Source: Burkholderiales bacterium
Lineage (GTDB): Bacteria > Pseudomonadota > Gammaproteobacteria > Burkholderiales > Casimicrobiaceae
Length of the DNA: 7,776 nt
Assembly (NCBI GenBank): GCA_025354075.1
Contig: JANXNO010000323.1
Span: 1-7,776 of the forward strand
Direction: 5' to 3'
In this document: positions 1 through 7,776 of the stretch, piece by piece
How positions within the stretch are numbered: position 1 is the stretch's first letter
How the letters are laid out: every line of letters starts with the position of its first letter
The notes under the pieces: model-generated
Databases searched by the model: none
What the model was told of the DNA's origin: nothing
Seen by the model: only the letters and a program-made list of their open reading frames with translations
Made by a program: the position numbers and the translations under genes

Positions 1-583
1 GGCAACGGCGAGTGCGCGATCATTCTCGAAATGATCAAGGCAGCGAACCAGCACGTCGCGCTCGACCGCGCTCGCGGCGTTGCTCGCGTATCACCACCCC
101 GATGTGTTCGCCGCCGCCGCCGTGCATTCAGGCCTGCCGCCGATGATGCCGCCGTCCGCTGCTGCCGCGATTTCTGCGATGGAAAAAGGCGTGCGCGTAG
201 ACCCCGAAGCGCTAGCCGACAGCTACTGGAATACGCACGAAGTGTCACCGCCGCCGCTCATCATCGTGCATGGAAACGCCGATGAAACGGTGACCGAACG
301 CAACGCAACCGGCCTCGTGAACGTATGGGAAAAGTTGCTCGAAACAGCACCGCAAGCAGGGCAGTTGGCGCGCGAAGAACGTGATTTCGACAGTACCGAA
401 TCAGCCCGCGCCTATTCGCAAATCGACCTGCAACGCGAAGGCCGAATAGTCGTGCGCAGCCTGCGAGTTCACGGGCTGGCGCATGCGTGGAGTGGTGGCG
501 ATGCTGAGATCCAGTTCAACGACGCAAAAGGGCCGGATGCATCGGTAGCAATATGAAAGTTTTTTGAACGGCAGCGGCGGTAA
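1..583 (+). pseudogene. PHB-depolymerase-like (LpqC-type) alpha/beta-hydrolase esterase, decayed, 5' end outside window
   Basis: The 3' part of an alpha/beta-hydrolase resembling the polyhydroxybutyrate depolymerase/LpqC esterases, which normally cleave polyester or other ester bonds. Positions 1-75 read in frame 1 and resemble the segment before the nucleophile elbow (GNGECAIILEMIKAAN, then LDRAR). From about 68 the homology continues in another frame (ALAALLAYHHPDVF, AVHSGLPP). The expected stretch with the G-L-S-A-G serine motif is absent, so the catalytic Ser is lost. The other two triad members are visible: Asp in HGNADETV (codon 281-283) and His in VHGLAHAWSGG (codon 482-484). A TGA at 554-556 follows GPDASVAI. 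The same frame then reads KFFERQRR to TAA at 581-583, and family members usually end in a W-x-FF-like helix, so the TGA probably replaces a Trp codon. The start lies left of the window. The family call is from recognised motifs. Inactivity is inferred and would be wrong if the lesions are sequence errors. Confidence 0.8.
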
Positions 584-607
584 TTTACTCGTCGCGCGCC
601 GCTGTTT

Positions 608-647
608 TGCCCCCTCTCCCGCAAGCGGGAGAGGGTTGGGGTGAGGA
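608..647. repeat. REP-like palindromic intergenic element (CCCTCTCCC type)
   Basis: A perfect inverted repeat: 612-622 pairs with 625-635 (11 bp, CCCTCTCCCGC against GCGGGAGAGGG), separated by AA. It is followed by GTTGGGGTGAGG-like sequence at 635-647. This pattern is a familiar dispersed palindrome in proteobacterial genomes and is often mis-translated as a PHPNPLPLAGEGA-like peptide on the minus strand. It lies between convergent genes, so it could limit read-through in both directions. Neither side carries a U-tract, so it is not a classical intrinsic terminator. Repeat copy number cannot be judged from one copy. Confidence 0.75.
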
Positions 648-680
648 TGGCGGCGCTGGAGAGTGATGGTCGCGCTAGCT

Positions 681-1226
681 CTACAACGCCTTCCGCATAA
701 CCACCATAGGAAACGCGTTCCCCGACGGATAAGTAACCTCAATCCGCAACACCTCCTCAAATCCAAGCCGCGCGTAATATGACGGAATCACCTCAGCATG
801 GTTTGCGTCATTCACGCAGTGCAACCAAACCGAATCGCCACCCCGCGAGCGCACTAGATCGCACACAGCAGCAACAGCCAGCTCGCCAACGCCACGCCCA
901 GCAAACGCCCGATCAATCGCCAGCGTATGCATCCACCAACGCGGCACGGCTTTGAGCTCATCGCCGTAATATCCAAGCGTCTCGAACGGCACAAACACGC
1001 AACCCGCCAGCACACCATCAACATGAATCGCAAATGCTTCGCCAGCGGCCTGACGCTCGGCAAACGTAGCAGCCTCCAAACGCAACAGCCATTGGCGCAC
1101 ACCCTTTGTGGTTGACCAATCAAAAGTGCGGTTATAAACCGCGTGGGCAGTGAAAACTTCTTGCGCGGTTAACGGTAGTAACGCGGTATGGGATGCAGTG
1201 TGCTGGGTCGTCAGCTTTTTGCCCAT
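681..1226 (-). CDS. GNAT-family N-acetyltransferase
   Basis: A 181-residue protein of the GNAT fold, which transfers an acetyl group from acetyl-CoA to an amine; the substrate cannot be told. Motif A is clear: a beta strand MHTLAID at about residues 99-105, then RAFAGRGVGE (about 106-115), the R/Q-x-x-G-x-G/A pyrophosphate loop that binds acetyl-CoA. Motif B follows as NDANHAEVIPSYYARLGFEEV (about 139-159), with the typical Y-x-x-x-GF. No signal peptide or membrane segment is seen, so it should be cytosolic. The ATG at 1226 is chosen because GGAG lies 7 nt upstream. An in-frame TTG at 1277 would add 17 residues of unlikely sequence. The gene overlaps the end of the upstream DUF4034-like gene by 16 nt and is the last gene of the apparent minus-strand operon. 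The stop is TAG at 681-683. Confidence 0.88.
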   Translation of the reverse strand: MGKKLTTQHTASHTALLPLTAQEVFTAHAVYNRTFDWSTTKGVRQWLLRLEAATFAERQAAGEAFAIHVDGVLAGCVFVPFETLGYYGDELKAVPRWWMHTLAIDRAFAGRGVGELAVAAVCDLVRSRGGDSVWLHCVNDANHAEVIPSYYARLGFEEVLRIEVTYPSGNAFPMVVMRKAL

Positions 1227-2214
1227 GCGCTGACTCCACGGAAGCCGCCAAACTGTTCTCCTAAGTGTGTATCCCAAGCCGCCATGTACGGCTTTGGTAT
1301 CGCCACGACAAGCTGTTTCGCAGTGTTTTTGTCCTCAAAACAGCGGGCTGCTATCAAGAAATAGTTTGCAACCGAAGAGCGCGGATGGGTTTCCAGCCAA
1401 TCGTCAAAGCCGCCTCGAATCAAGCCCCAATCTTGATCAGTGAGCTCTTTGACAACGTTTTCGCCATAACCTTCAAGTAATGACCAGACAATTCGCGCCG
1501 CGACGCTTCTGCCGCTCTGCTCATGCGAAAGGTCAACGGCTCGTTTGAGGAAATCGGCAAATTGCTCTCGTGATCCCGACCAGCGCTCAAGGTGAAAATC
1601 AGCCCCATTCGTGTACACGTTCCAATAGGTGGGACAAGCCCGAACACCGCGCTCAAAGGTGGCGTACCACTCGCCAACACCACGCCTTGTGCTTTGATCG
1701 CCAAAAGGGCAATCGGGAACCACGCGAGGCACTCCTCAGCGCGCGCGTCGACAGCCCTGAGTGAATCGGCGGCTAATCGACTACGCGTATGGAATTTTTT
1801 CCACGCACCATCCGCTACCTCGTGCGCCCAACCGCCGCCGCGCGCCGCCCATGCATAGCGGAGGTAAAGCTCTGCAATGCAGACGGCGGGGGCGACGCTT
1901 TTGGGACACGCGTCGCGCCAAGCGCGCAGCAACTCCAGCCGCGACAGCCACGGCGCTTCAGCCAACGATGGTCGAAATAGTTGCATCAGATCAGAGAAAA
2001 CACCACGCTGACTTTCAGTATCTACGCGACCTAAAAAATCGCTTACGGCATCGTGCGCCCAACGACCGTCACTGAGCGTCTTTCCGGTCGACCGCATTCG
2101 AGCTATTGAAGCGTCGAGTACGGCGTACTTGCCTTCAAGTAGAAGCGCATCAATCGTATTTCCGATTTTCGAATATGCGCCGCTAGGATCGTCCAGCTCG
2201 ACGGTCGACAGCAT
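1211..2214 (-). pseudogene. DUF4034-like protein, interrupted by a one-base frameshift
   Basis: A gene of unknown function that resembles DUF4034 proteins, an uncharacterised mostly helical family. It reads from ATG 2214 in one frame to about 1676 (roughly residues 1-180, ending in ALLAIKAQGVVL). It then continues in a second frame (GEWYATFERGVRACPTYW onward) to TGA at 1211-1213. The family-like segment ELYLRYAWAARGGGWAHEV lies near residues 111-130. The two halves join without gap if one G is restored in the GG at 1674-1675 (minus-strand TTGGCG to TTGGGCG). The repaired gene would be exactly 335 codons, 334 residues. Without repair, translation runs out of frame to a stop at 1420 and gives a 264-residue product with about 84 foreign residues. 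The start codon overlaps the upstream dehydrogenase stop as TGATG. This is either a real frameshift or a base-calling error. The DUF4034 assignment is from memory and moderately sure; the frameshift is well supported by the two frames. Confidence 0.72.
1234..1237 (-). promoter_or_regulatory. Ribosome binding site of the GNAT gene
   Basis: On the minus strand GGAG is followed by a 7-nt spacer and the ATG at 1226. It lies inside the last codons of the upstream gene, which suits translational coupling. It is the main reason for preferring this start over the TTG at 1277. Confidence 0.55.
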
Positions 2215-5200
2215 CAAACCAACACCCGCTCAATCCCACCATTGTTCGCCCGCGCCACATACTCTGGCATCCACTTGTCGCCGAGCAGATGCTTGGCGAG
2301 TTCGACGACGATGTAGTCAGCCTTGGTCTCGCTGTCATCGTCAAAGCGTGATAGCCCTTGCAGACAGGATGGGCAGCTTGTGAGAATCTTTACGTCGCCG
2401 TCAAATTTCTCGTCGACGCCTGACGCAGATTTGACCGGGATTGCGCGCAGCTTGTCTGCGCCCTTTTTCATCTCGGCTTCCTTGCGGAAACGTACTTGCG
2501 TTGAGATGTCGGGTCGCGTGACCGCAAGCGTGCCGCTCTCGCCGCAGCAGCGCTCGTTCAAATCCACCTTTTGGTTCATCAACTCGTTGACGACCTTCAT
2601 CGGCTGATAGGTTTTCATCGGCGAATGGCAGGGGTCGTGATACATGTATCGTGTTCCATTGACACCCTCCAGTTTCACACCTTTTTCGAGCAGGTATTCG
2701 TGAATATCTAAGAGCCGTGAACCCGGAAAAATCTTCTCGAATTCGTACTTTTCAAGCTGATCCATGCACGTGCCACAGCTTACGATCACCGTCTTGATGT
2801 CGAGGTAATTCAGTGTGTTGGCCATGCGATGAAACAGCACGCGGTTGTCAGTGATGATCTCCTGACCTTTGTCGTGATTGCCGCTGGCTGTTTGCGGATA
2901 GCCACAGCAGAGATAGCCTGGGGGCAACACCGTTTGCGCGCCGACGTGCCAGAGCATGGCCTGCGTGGCGAGCCCCACCTGCGAAAACAGTCGCTCCGAG
3001 CCGCAGCCGGGGAAATAAAACACCGCCTCCTGCTCATCGGAATTCACCTTCGGATTGCGGATGATCGGCACGATTTTGTCGTCTTCAATATCGAGCAGTT
3101 TGCGCGCTGTTTGCTTCGGCAAACCACCCGGCATCGGTTTGTTAATGAAATGAATCACCTGCGCCTTGATCGCGGGCCTGCCGCCCGTGGTACTTGGCGG
3201 TCGCTTGGTCTGCAAACCGATCAAGCCGAAGCGTTTGGCGAGCTTGTGTGCGAGACGTTGCGTGCCGTAGCCCATGTTGACAACCGTCCGCTTGAGCATG
3301 TTCACCGTCGCAGGATCGCGGGCATTCAGCAGCACCATTGCAATCGCGGTGCCGGGATTGAATTTCTTCTTGCCTTCCTTGCGTAGCAGATTGCGCATCG
3401 CCATCGACACGTTACCGAAGTCAATGTCCACAGGGCACGGGTTCACGCATTTGTGACACACGGTGCAATGGTCGGCAACATCCGCCAGCTCGTCCCAATG
3501 CCGGAGCGAAATACCGCGACGGGTTTGCTCTTCGTAGAGGAAGGCTTCGACCAGCAATCCTGTGGCCAGAATCTTGTTGCGTGGAGAATAAAGCAGATTC
3601 GCGCGCGGCACGTGCGTCGCGCAAACGGGTTTGCATTTGCCGCAACGCAGACAGTCTTTCACCGAATCGCTGATCGCGCCGATGTCGCTGGCTTCAAGAA
3701 TCAGCGACTCACTGCCGAGCAGGCCGAACGAAGGCGTGTATGCATAACGCAGGTCACCACCAGGCAGCAGCTTGCCTTTGTTGAATCGACCTTCAGGATC
3801 GACGCGCTGCTTGTAGCGCTGGAATGGACCGATCTCTTCGTCGGTCAAGAATTCAAGCTTGGTGAGGCCGATTCCGTGCTCGCCCGAGATCACACCGTCG
3901 AGCGAACGCGCGAGCTTCATGATGCGTGCAACAGCAGCATTTGCCTCTTGCAGCATCTCGTAGTTGTCGCTGTTGACCGGAAGGTTCGTGTGGACGTTAC
4001 CGTCGCCCGCATGCATGTGCAGCGCGACCCACACGCGGCCACGCAGCACCTCTTTGTGAATCGCATTGAAGCGATCAACGACGGGTTTCAGCGCCTCGCC
4101 CGCAAAGATGTCTTCGAGTGGTGCCTTGATTTCGGTGCGCCACGACACGTGGATTTCATGCGATTGCAACTGGCGGAAATTCGCTTCGACATTGTCGAGC
4201 AGACTCTGCCATGTTTCGCGAACTGACCGAATTAGCGCCTGCGCTTCGCTCACTTTTTCCGCAAGCAGTTCTGCCGAAACCCCGTATTCTTCGTAGCGAT
4301 GTTGCGGCATCGCACCCGCAAAAAATTTCTCCAGCTCAACACATAACGCGAGCTTGTTCTTGGTTGACAGTTCGATGTTGATGCGCTCAATACCGTCGCA
4401 ATAGTCACCCATGCGCGGCAGCGGGATCACCACGTCTTCGTTCAACTTGAACGCGTTGGTGTGTTTGGCAATCGCCGCAGTGCGCGCACGATCCAGCCAG
4501 AATTTCTTGCGTGCTTCACCGCTCACCGCGACGAAACCTTCGGCACCACGCGCATTGCAGATACGCACGACTTCCGACGCTGCTTTAGCCACTTCGTTCT
4601 CGTCGTCACCAACGATGTCGCCGATCAACACCATCTTTGGTCGACCGTGACGCTTGGCTTTGGTCGCGTAACCGACGGCTTTCACATAACGCTCGTCCAG
4701 ATGTTCGAGCCCTGAAAGCATCACGCGCGCGCCACCGTGTTTGGGCAACGCATCGAGAAAGTCTTTAACTTCAACAATGGCCGGCACCGAATCGCGCACC
4801 TGACCGAAAAACTCCATGCACACCGTGCGCGTATGCGGTGGCATCTTGTGCAGCACCCATTTCGACCAAGTGATCAGGCCGTCACAGCCCTCCTTTTGCA
4901 CGCCCGGCAGACCACTCAAAAACTTGTCGGTGACGTCTTTGCCGAGCCCGATTTTGCGAAAGCTTGGGCCTGGAATGATCAGCGTCTCTTCGCGCAGTAT
5001 CTTGCTGCGATCAAGCTTTGCGTCGAAATATTGCAGGCGGAACGTGGCGTGATTGGCGTCGTGAATCTTGCCGAGATTGTGATCCATGCGGGTGACTTCC
5101 AGCCACTCGCCTTGCGGCGTCACCATGCGCCATTGCAGCAGGTTATCGAGCGCTGTGCCCCACAGCACGGCCTTCTTGCCGCCCGCGTTCATCGCGATAT

Positions 5201-6215
5201 TGCCGCCAATACAGCTTGCGTCTGCGCTGGTCGGATCGCAGGCCCACACGAGCCCCGCGGCCTCGGCAGCCTCCATCGCACGGCGCGTGACCACACCCGC
5301 TTCGCACTCGATCACGCCGTACGGCTCGCCATTGTTGGCATTGCCGGGCAACACTTCAAACCTGACCGCACTTTGCGCTTCAAGTTTCTCGGTGTTGATT
5401 ACGGCAGACGTTTTGGTCAGCGGGATCGCGCCGCCTGTGTAGCCCGTGCCGCCGCCACGCGGAATGATCGTCAAGCCGAGTTCGATGCAACCATTGACGA
5501 GGCCGACCACCTCTTCTTCGGTATCTGGATGCAGCACCACGAATGGATATTCCACGCGCCAGTCGGTTGCATCCGTCACATGCGAAACGCGTGCGAGACC
5601 GTCAAATGTGATGTTGTCCTTGTGGGTGACTTTGCCGAGCACTTTGAGCACGCGTTTGCGCAAATCCCACGTATCGCGGAACTGTGCTTCAAAGCGATCC
5701 ACCGCGTTCGCGGCGCGCGACACGAGCTCACCGACCTTGGCTTTGCGTGCTTCGCCTTCAGCATCAGCCACGTCAATATTGCGGCGCTTTTCCACTTCAC
5801 GCAGCCGATGCCGCAATGCCTCAATCAACATGGCACGACGGCGCGGATTATCGATCAGGTCGTCCTGCAAATACGGATTACGCTCCACCACCCAGATGTC
5901 ACCGAGCACCTCAAACAACATACGCGCACTTCGCCCGGTTTTGCGTTCACCGCGCAGCGATTGCAGAATGTCCCACGCGTCATCACCAAGCAGGCGAATG
6001 ACGATTTCGCGGTCAGAAAAACTGGTGTAGTTGTACGGAATTTCGCGCAAACGTCGACCCGACCGGGTTTCGTCGCCATACAACGTTGCATCGTTAACGT
6101 GCGATGCGTTGAGGGCAATGGTTCGTGACGTGGGAGAAATGCTGCTGACGGACACAGCGGGCATCGCGTTCAGGTGAAACAATTTCTGCAGCGACGGCAA
6201 CGAAAAAAACTTCAT
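2214..6215 (-). CDS. Giant FAD-linked D-2-hydroxyacid dehydrogenase fused to Fe-S/CCG electron-transfer domains (DUF3683 type)
   Basis: A 1333-residue multidomain flavoprotein expected to oxidise a D-2-hydroxy acid such as D-lactate, glycolate or D-2-hydroxyglutarate and pass electrons to the respiratory chain. The substrate is not determined by the sequence. Domains in order: a DUF3683-type N-terminal region starting at [20 protein letters not shown]; an FAD-binding PCMH domain (about 220-380) with [10 protein letters not shown] at 253-262; an FAD-oxidase C-terminal domain with [10 protein letters not shown] at 733-742 and [10 protein letters not shown] around His780; two 4Fe-4S motifs (Cys 855, 858, 861, 865 and Cys 917, 920, 923, 927); and two CCG-type domains with cysteines 1071, 1103/1104, 1147/1150, 1223/1224 and 1281/1284. 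All expected cysteines are present. The layout matches GlcD plus GlcF fused, as in YdiJ-type enzymes, with an extra N-terminal part. No membrane segment is seen, so it is cytosolic or membrane-associated. The start is uncertain: ATG 6215 is preferred, and ATG 6164 is possible. ATG 6347 would leave only 42 bp to the divergent gene and covers a likely promoter. None of the three has a clear Shine-Dalgarno. Confidence 0.93.
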   Translation of the reverse strand: MKFFSLPSLQKLFHLNAMPAVSVSSISPTSRTIALNASHVNDATLYGDETRSGRRLREIPYNYTSFSDREIVIRLLGDDAWDILQSLRGERKTGRSARMLFEVLGDIWVVERNPYLQDDLIDNPRRRAMLIEALRHRLREVEKRRNIDVADAEGEARKAKVGELVSRAANAVDRFEAQFRDTWDLRKRVLKVLGKVTHKDNITFDGLARVSHVTDATDWRVEYPFVVLHPDTEEEVVGLVNGCIELGLTIIPRGGGTGYTGGAIPLTKTSAVINTEKLEAQSAVRFEVLPGNANNGEPYGVIECEAGVVTRRAMEAAEAAGLVWACDPTSADASCIGGNIAMNAGGKKAVLWGTALDNLLQWRMVTPQGEWLEVTRMDHNLGKIHDANHATFRLQYFDAKLDRSKILREETLIIPGPSFRKIGLGKDVTDKFLSGLPGVQKEGCDGLITWSKWVLHKMPPHTRTVCMEFFGQVRDSVPAIVEVKDFLDALPKHGGARVMLSGLEHLDERYVKAVGYATKAKRHGRPKMVLIGDIVGDDENEVAKAASEVVRICNARGAEGFVAVSGEARKKFWLDRARTAAIAKHTNAFKLNEDVVIPLPRMGDYCDGIERINIELSTKNKLALCVELEKFFAGAMPQHRYEEYGVSAELLAEKVSEAQALIRSVRETWQSLLDNVEANFRQLQSHEIHVSWRTEIKAPLEDIFAGEALKPVVDRFNAIHKEVLRGRVWVALHMHAGDGNVHTNLPVNSDNYEMLQEANAAVARIMKLARSLDGVISGEHGIGLTKLEFLTDEEIGPFQRYKQRVDPEGRFNKGKLLPGGDLRYAYTPSFGLLGSESLILEASDIGAISDSVKDCLRCGKCKPVCATHVPRANLLYSPRNKILATGLLVEAFLYEEQTRRGISLRHWDELADVADHCTVCHKCVNPCPVDIDFGNVSMAMRNLLRKEGKKKFNPGTAIAMVLLNARDPATVNMLKRTVVNMGYGTQRLAHKLAKRFGLIGLQTKRPPSTTGGRPAIKAQVIHFINKPMPGGLPKQTARKLLDIEDDKIVPIIRNPKVNSDEQEAVFYFPGCGSERLFSQVGLATQAMLWHVGAQTVLPPGYLCCGYPQTASGNHDKGQEIITDNRVLFHRMANTLNYLDIKTVIVSCGTCMDQLEKYEFEKIFPGSRLLDIHEYLLEKGVKLEGVNGTRYMYHDPCHSPMKTYQPMKVVNELMNQKVDLNERCCGESGTLAVTRPDISTQVRFRKEAEMKKGADKLRAIPVKSASGVDEKFDGDVKILTSCPSCLQGLSRFDDDSETKADYIVVELAKHLLGDKWMPEYVARANNGGIERVLV

Positions 6216-6230
6216 GCGCTTTGCTTGCGG

Positions 6231-6247
6231 GTAGCACGCGCGTGTAC
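6231..6247. promoter_or_regulatory. Near-perfect inverted repeat in the dehydrogenase leader, possible operator
   Basis: The sequence GTAGCACGCGCGTGTAC contains the perfect 10-bp palindrome CACGCGCGTG (6235-6244), flanked by GTA and TAC with one unpaired G at 6234. It sits just downstream of the putative start of transcription and upstream of ATG 6215, where a repressor would act. Alternating CG runs arise by chance in GC-rich DNA, so this is only a candidate site. Confidence 0.2.
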
Positions 6248-6266
6248 CCAGAGTGGATGGAGACGC

Positions 6267-6296
6267 AGTATATCGCGGTGCAACAATCGCTGTAAC
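6267..6296 (-). promoter_or_regulatory. Putative sigma-70 promoter of the dehydrogenase operon
   Basis: On the minus strand GTTACA (6291-6296, 4 of 6 matches to TTGACA) is followed after 18 bp by TATACT (6267-6272, 5 of 6 matches to TATAAT). Transcription would begin near 6260, leaving a leader of about 45 nt before ATG 6215. The element lies within the 44-codon extension from ATG 6347, which argues against that longer start. This is a consensus match only. Confidence 0.4.
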
Positions 6297-6389
6297 CCGC
6301 GCCAAGCCGCGTTTTAGTCCACATTCGCAAGCGGGTTTATGTAGCATTCGGGCTCGTCACTATTTGCTACGTCGCCAAAGGCTCAATCC

Positions 6390-7776
6390 ATGAAATTTCG
6401 TTTCCCCGTCATCATCATCGACGAAGACTGGCGCGCTGAATCCGCCTCGGGACTGGGCATCCGCGCGCTGGCCAAGGCGCTGGAAGAGCAGGACATGGAG
6501 GTCGTCGGCGGTTTCACCTATGTCGACGTGGGCATGGTGGCCAATCAGGCGGCTCGCGCCTCGGCCTTTGTCGTGTCGATCGACGACGAAGAGGTCAACG
6601 AGGACGGCGTGGAGAGTCAGGCCGTGCATGACCTGCGCAAGTTCATCGAAGCTACGCGCAAGCGCAACGCCGATGTGCCGATCTTTTTGTTCGGCGAAAC
6701 GCGCACGTCTCAGCATTTGCCCAACGACATCCTGCGTGAGCTGCATGGCTTCATACATATGTTCGAGGACACACCAGAGTTCGTTGCGCGCAACATCCTG
6801 CGTGAGGCGAACAAGTATCTCGGCTCGCTCGCCCCACCGTTCTTCAAGGAATTGCTCGACTACGCCAACGACGGTTCGTATTCATGGCATTGCCCCGGTC
6901 ACTCGGGCGGCGTGGCGTTTTTGAAGAGCCCTGTTGGGCAGATGTTCCACCAGTTTTTCGGTGAGAATATGCTGCGTGCGGACGTGTGCAATGCGGTTGA
7001 AGAACTCGGTCAGTTACTCGACCACACCGGGCCAGTGGCCGCCTCCGAGCGCAACGCGGCACGCATCTTTGGCGCAGATCATCTGTTCTTCGTGACCAAC
7101 GGCACCAGCACGTCGAACAAAATTGTGTGGCATGCCAACGTCGCGCGCGACGACATCGTGCTGGTGGATCGCAACTGCCACAAGAGCATCCTGCACGCGA
7201 TCATGATGACCGGCACCATCCCGATTTTCTTGCAGCCGACGCGCAATCATTTCGGCATCATCGGCCCGATCACACGCGATCAGTTTTCGATTGAATCGAT
7301 TCAAAAGAAGATCGACGCGCATCCCTTGGTCAAAGACAAAACCGCTCGCCCGCGCGTGATGACGATCACGCAGAGCACCTACGACGGCGTGCTCTACAAC
7401 GTGGAGACGATCAAGCAGGAATTAGAGGGGTACGTCGAGAACCTGCACTTCGATGAAGCGTGGTTGCCGCACGCCGCATTTCACCCGTTCTATCAAGACA
7501 TGCACGCCATCGGGCCGGGCCGTAAACCGTGCAAGGACTCCACGGTCTTCGCCACGCAGAGCACGCACAAACTGCTCGCCGGGTTGTCGCAAGCGTCGCA
7601 GATTTTGGTGCAAGATGCCGAGAATCTGAAGCTCGATTTCACGCGCTTCAACGAGGCGTACCTGATGCACACCAGCACCAGCCCGCAGTACGCCATCATT
7701 GCCAGTTGCGACGTGGCCGCTGCAATGATGGAGCAACCCGGTGGCGGCGCGCTGGTGGAAGAGAGCATCTCGGAAG
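6390..7776 (+). CDS. Orn/Lys/Arg decarboxylase (PLP-dependent, fold type I), 3' end outside window
   Basis: The first 462 codons of a cytosolic PLP enzyme that decarboxylates ornithine, lysine or arginine to a polyamine precursor (putrescine, cadaverine or agmatine); the substrate is not resolved. The N-terminal part (about 1-130) is the receiver-like wing domain of inducible-type decarboxylases (VIIIDEDWRAE, later VSIDDEE). The PLP domain shows PGHSGG at 169-174, TNGTSTSNK ending at 244, DRNCHKS with His264 expected to stack on PLP, HFDEAW at 353-358 with Asp355 expected to contact the PLP ring nitrogen, and STHKLLAGLSQAS with Lys394 as the Schiff-base lysine. These residues are seen; their roles come from the E. 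coli LdcI/AdiA family. ATG 6390 is preceded by AAAGG with an 8-nt spacer. Family members are usually 700-760 residues, so about the last third is missing here. The gene is divergent from the dehydrogenase operon and intact as far as seen. Confidence 0.93.
   Translation, partial: MKFRFPVIIIDEDWRAESASGLGIRALAKALEEQDMEVVGGFTYVDVGMVANQAARASAFVVSIDDEEVNEDGVESQAVHDLRKFIEATRKRNADVPIFLFGETRTSQHLPNDILRELHGFIHMFEDTPEFVARNILREANKYLGSLAPPFFKELLDYANDGSYSWHCPGHSGGVAFLKSPVGQMFHQFFGENMLRADVCNAVEELGQLLDHTGPVAASERNAARIFGADHLFFVTNGTSTSNKIVWHANVARDDIVLVDRNCHKSILHAIMMTGTIPIFLQPTRNHFGIIGPITRDQFSIESIQKKIDAHPLVKDKTARPRVMTITQSTYDGVLYNVETIKQELEGYVENLHFDEAWLPHAAFHPFYQDMHAIGPGRKPCKDSTVFATQSTHKLLAGLSQASQILVQDAENLKLDFTRFNEAYLMHTSTSPQYAIIASCDVAAAMMEQPGGGALVEESISE

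Noticed and set aside
612..635. Classical rho-independent terminator
   Set aside because: The stem is strong, but no U-rich tract follows on either strand, so it is recorded as a REP-like repeat instead.
401..766. 121-codon minus-strand open frame with an HPHPNPLPLAGEGA stretch
   Set aside because: That peptide is the well-known false translation of the CCCTCTCCC-type palindrome. The frame also overlaps the end of the esterase and of the GNAT gene.
1227..1277. TTG start of the GNAT protein at 1277
   Set aside because: It adds 17 residues without family support and lacks the GGAG ribosome site that precedes ATG 1226.
4737..6128. 463-codon open frame on the plus strand opposite the dehydrogenase (and a 257-codon one at 3453-4226)
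   Set aside because: Both lie in exact codon-on-codon register with the minus-strand gene. In that register a stop appears only where the real gene uses TTA, CTA or TCA, codons that are rare in GC-rich genes. The translated products have no recognisable domain, while the minus strand encodes a full set of conserved motifs.
6216..6347. 44-residue N-terminal extension of the dehydrogenase from ATG 6347
   Set aside because: The sequence (Cys- and Arg-rich, no family resemblance) looks untranslated. It would contain the likely promoter and leave only 42 bp for the divergent decarboxylase promoter.
6360..7062. Several 70-134 codon open frames on both strands over the decarboxylase (for example 6520-6924 plus and 6360-6758 minus)
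   Set aside because: They are alternative-frame shadows of a gene with an unbroken frame and a full set of PLP-decarboxylase motifs.

Overview
The window looks like a chromosomal segment of a betaproteobacterium, most likely Burkholderiales. The basis is the very large FAD/Fe-S oxidoreductase carrying an N-terminal DUF3683-type region, an Orn/Lys/Arg decarboxylase of the form common in that group, moderately high GC, and a CCCTCTCCC-type intergenic palindrome. The assignment rests on remembered family resemblance, not on a search. No phage, plasmid, CRISPR, tRNA or rRNA signal was seen.

Layout, left to right. (1) 1-583, plus strand: the 3' part of a PHB-depolymerase-like (LpqC-type) esterase that appears dead. 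The nucleophile-elbow segment with the catalytic Ser is missing, the frame shifts at that point, and a TGA sits where the family usually has Trp, 8 codons before the next stop. (2) 584-680: a short convergent intergenic region holding a perfect 11-bp-stem palindrome of a dispersed REP-like type. (3) 681-6215, minus strand: three genes packed as an apparent operon, transcribed in the order FAD/Fe-S dehydrogenase, DUF4034-like protein, GNAT acetyltransferase. The first two junctions overlap (TGATG; 16 nt). The middle gene is broken by a one-base frameshift near 1675. A plausible promoter lies at 6267-6296. (4) 6216-6389: the divergent intergenic region. (5) 6390-7776, plus strand: the N-terminal 462 codons of a PLP-dependent Orn/Lys/Arg decarboxylase that continues beyond the window.

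The dehydrogenase should oxidise a D-2-hydroxy acid (D-lactate, D-2-hydroxyglutarate or similar) and pass electrons through two 4Fe-4S clusters and CCG domains on one polypeptide. The decarboxylase makes a polyamine or consumes protons. The roles of the DUF4034-like protein and the GNAT enzyme are unknown; their tight coupling to the dehydrogenase is the only functional hint. I found no convincing previously undescribed system. The most interesting points are the molecular lesions in the left 1.7 kb and the coupled three-gene arrangement.
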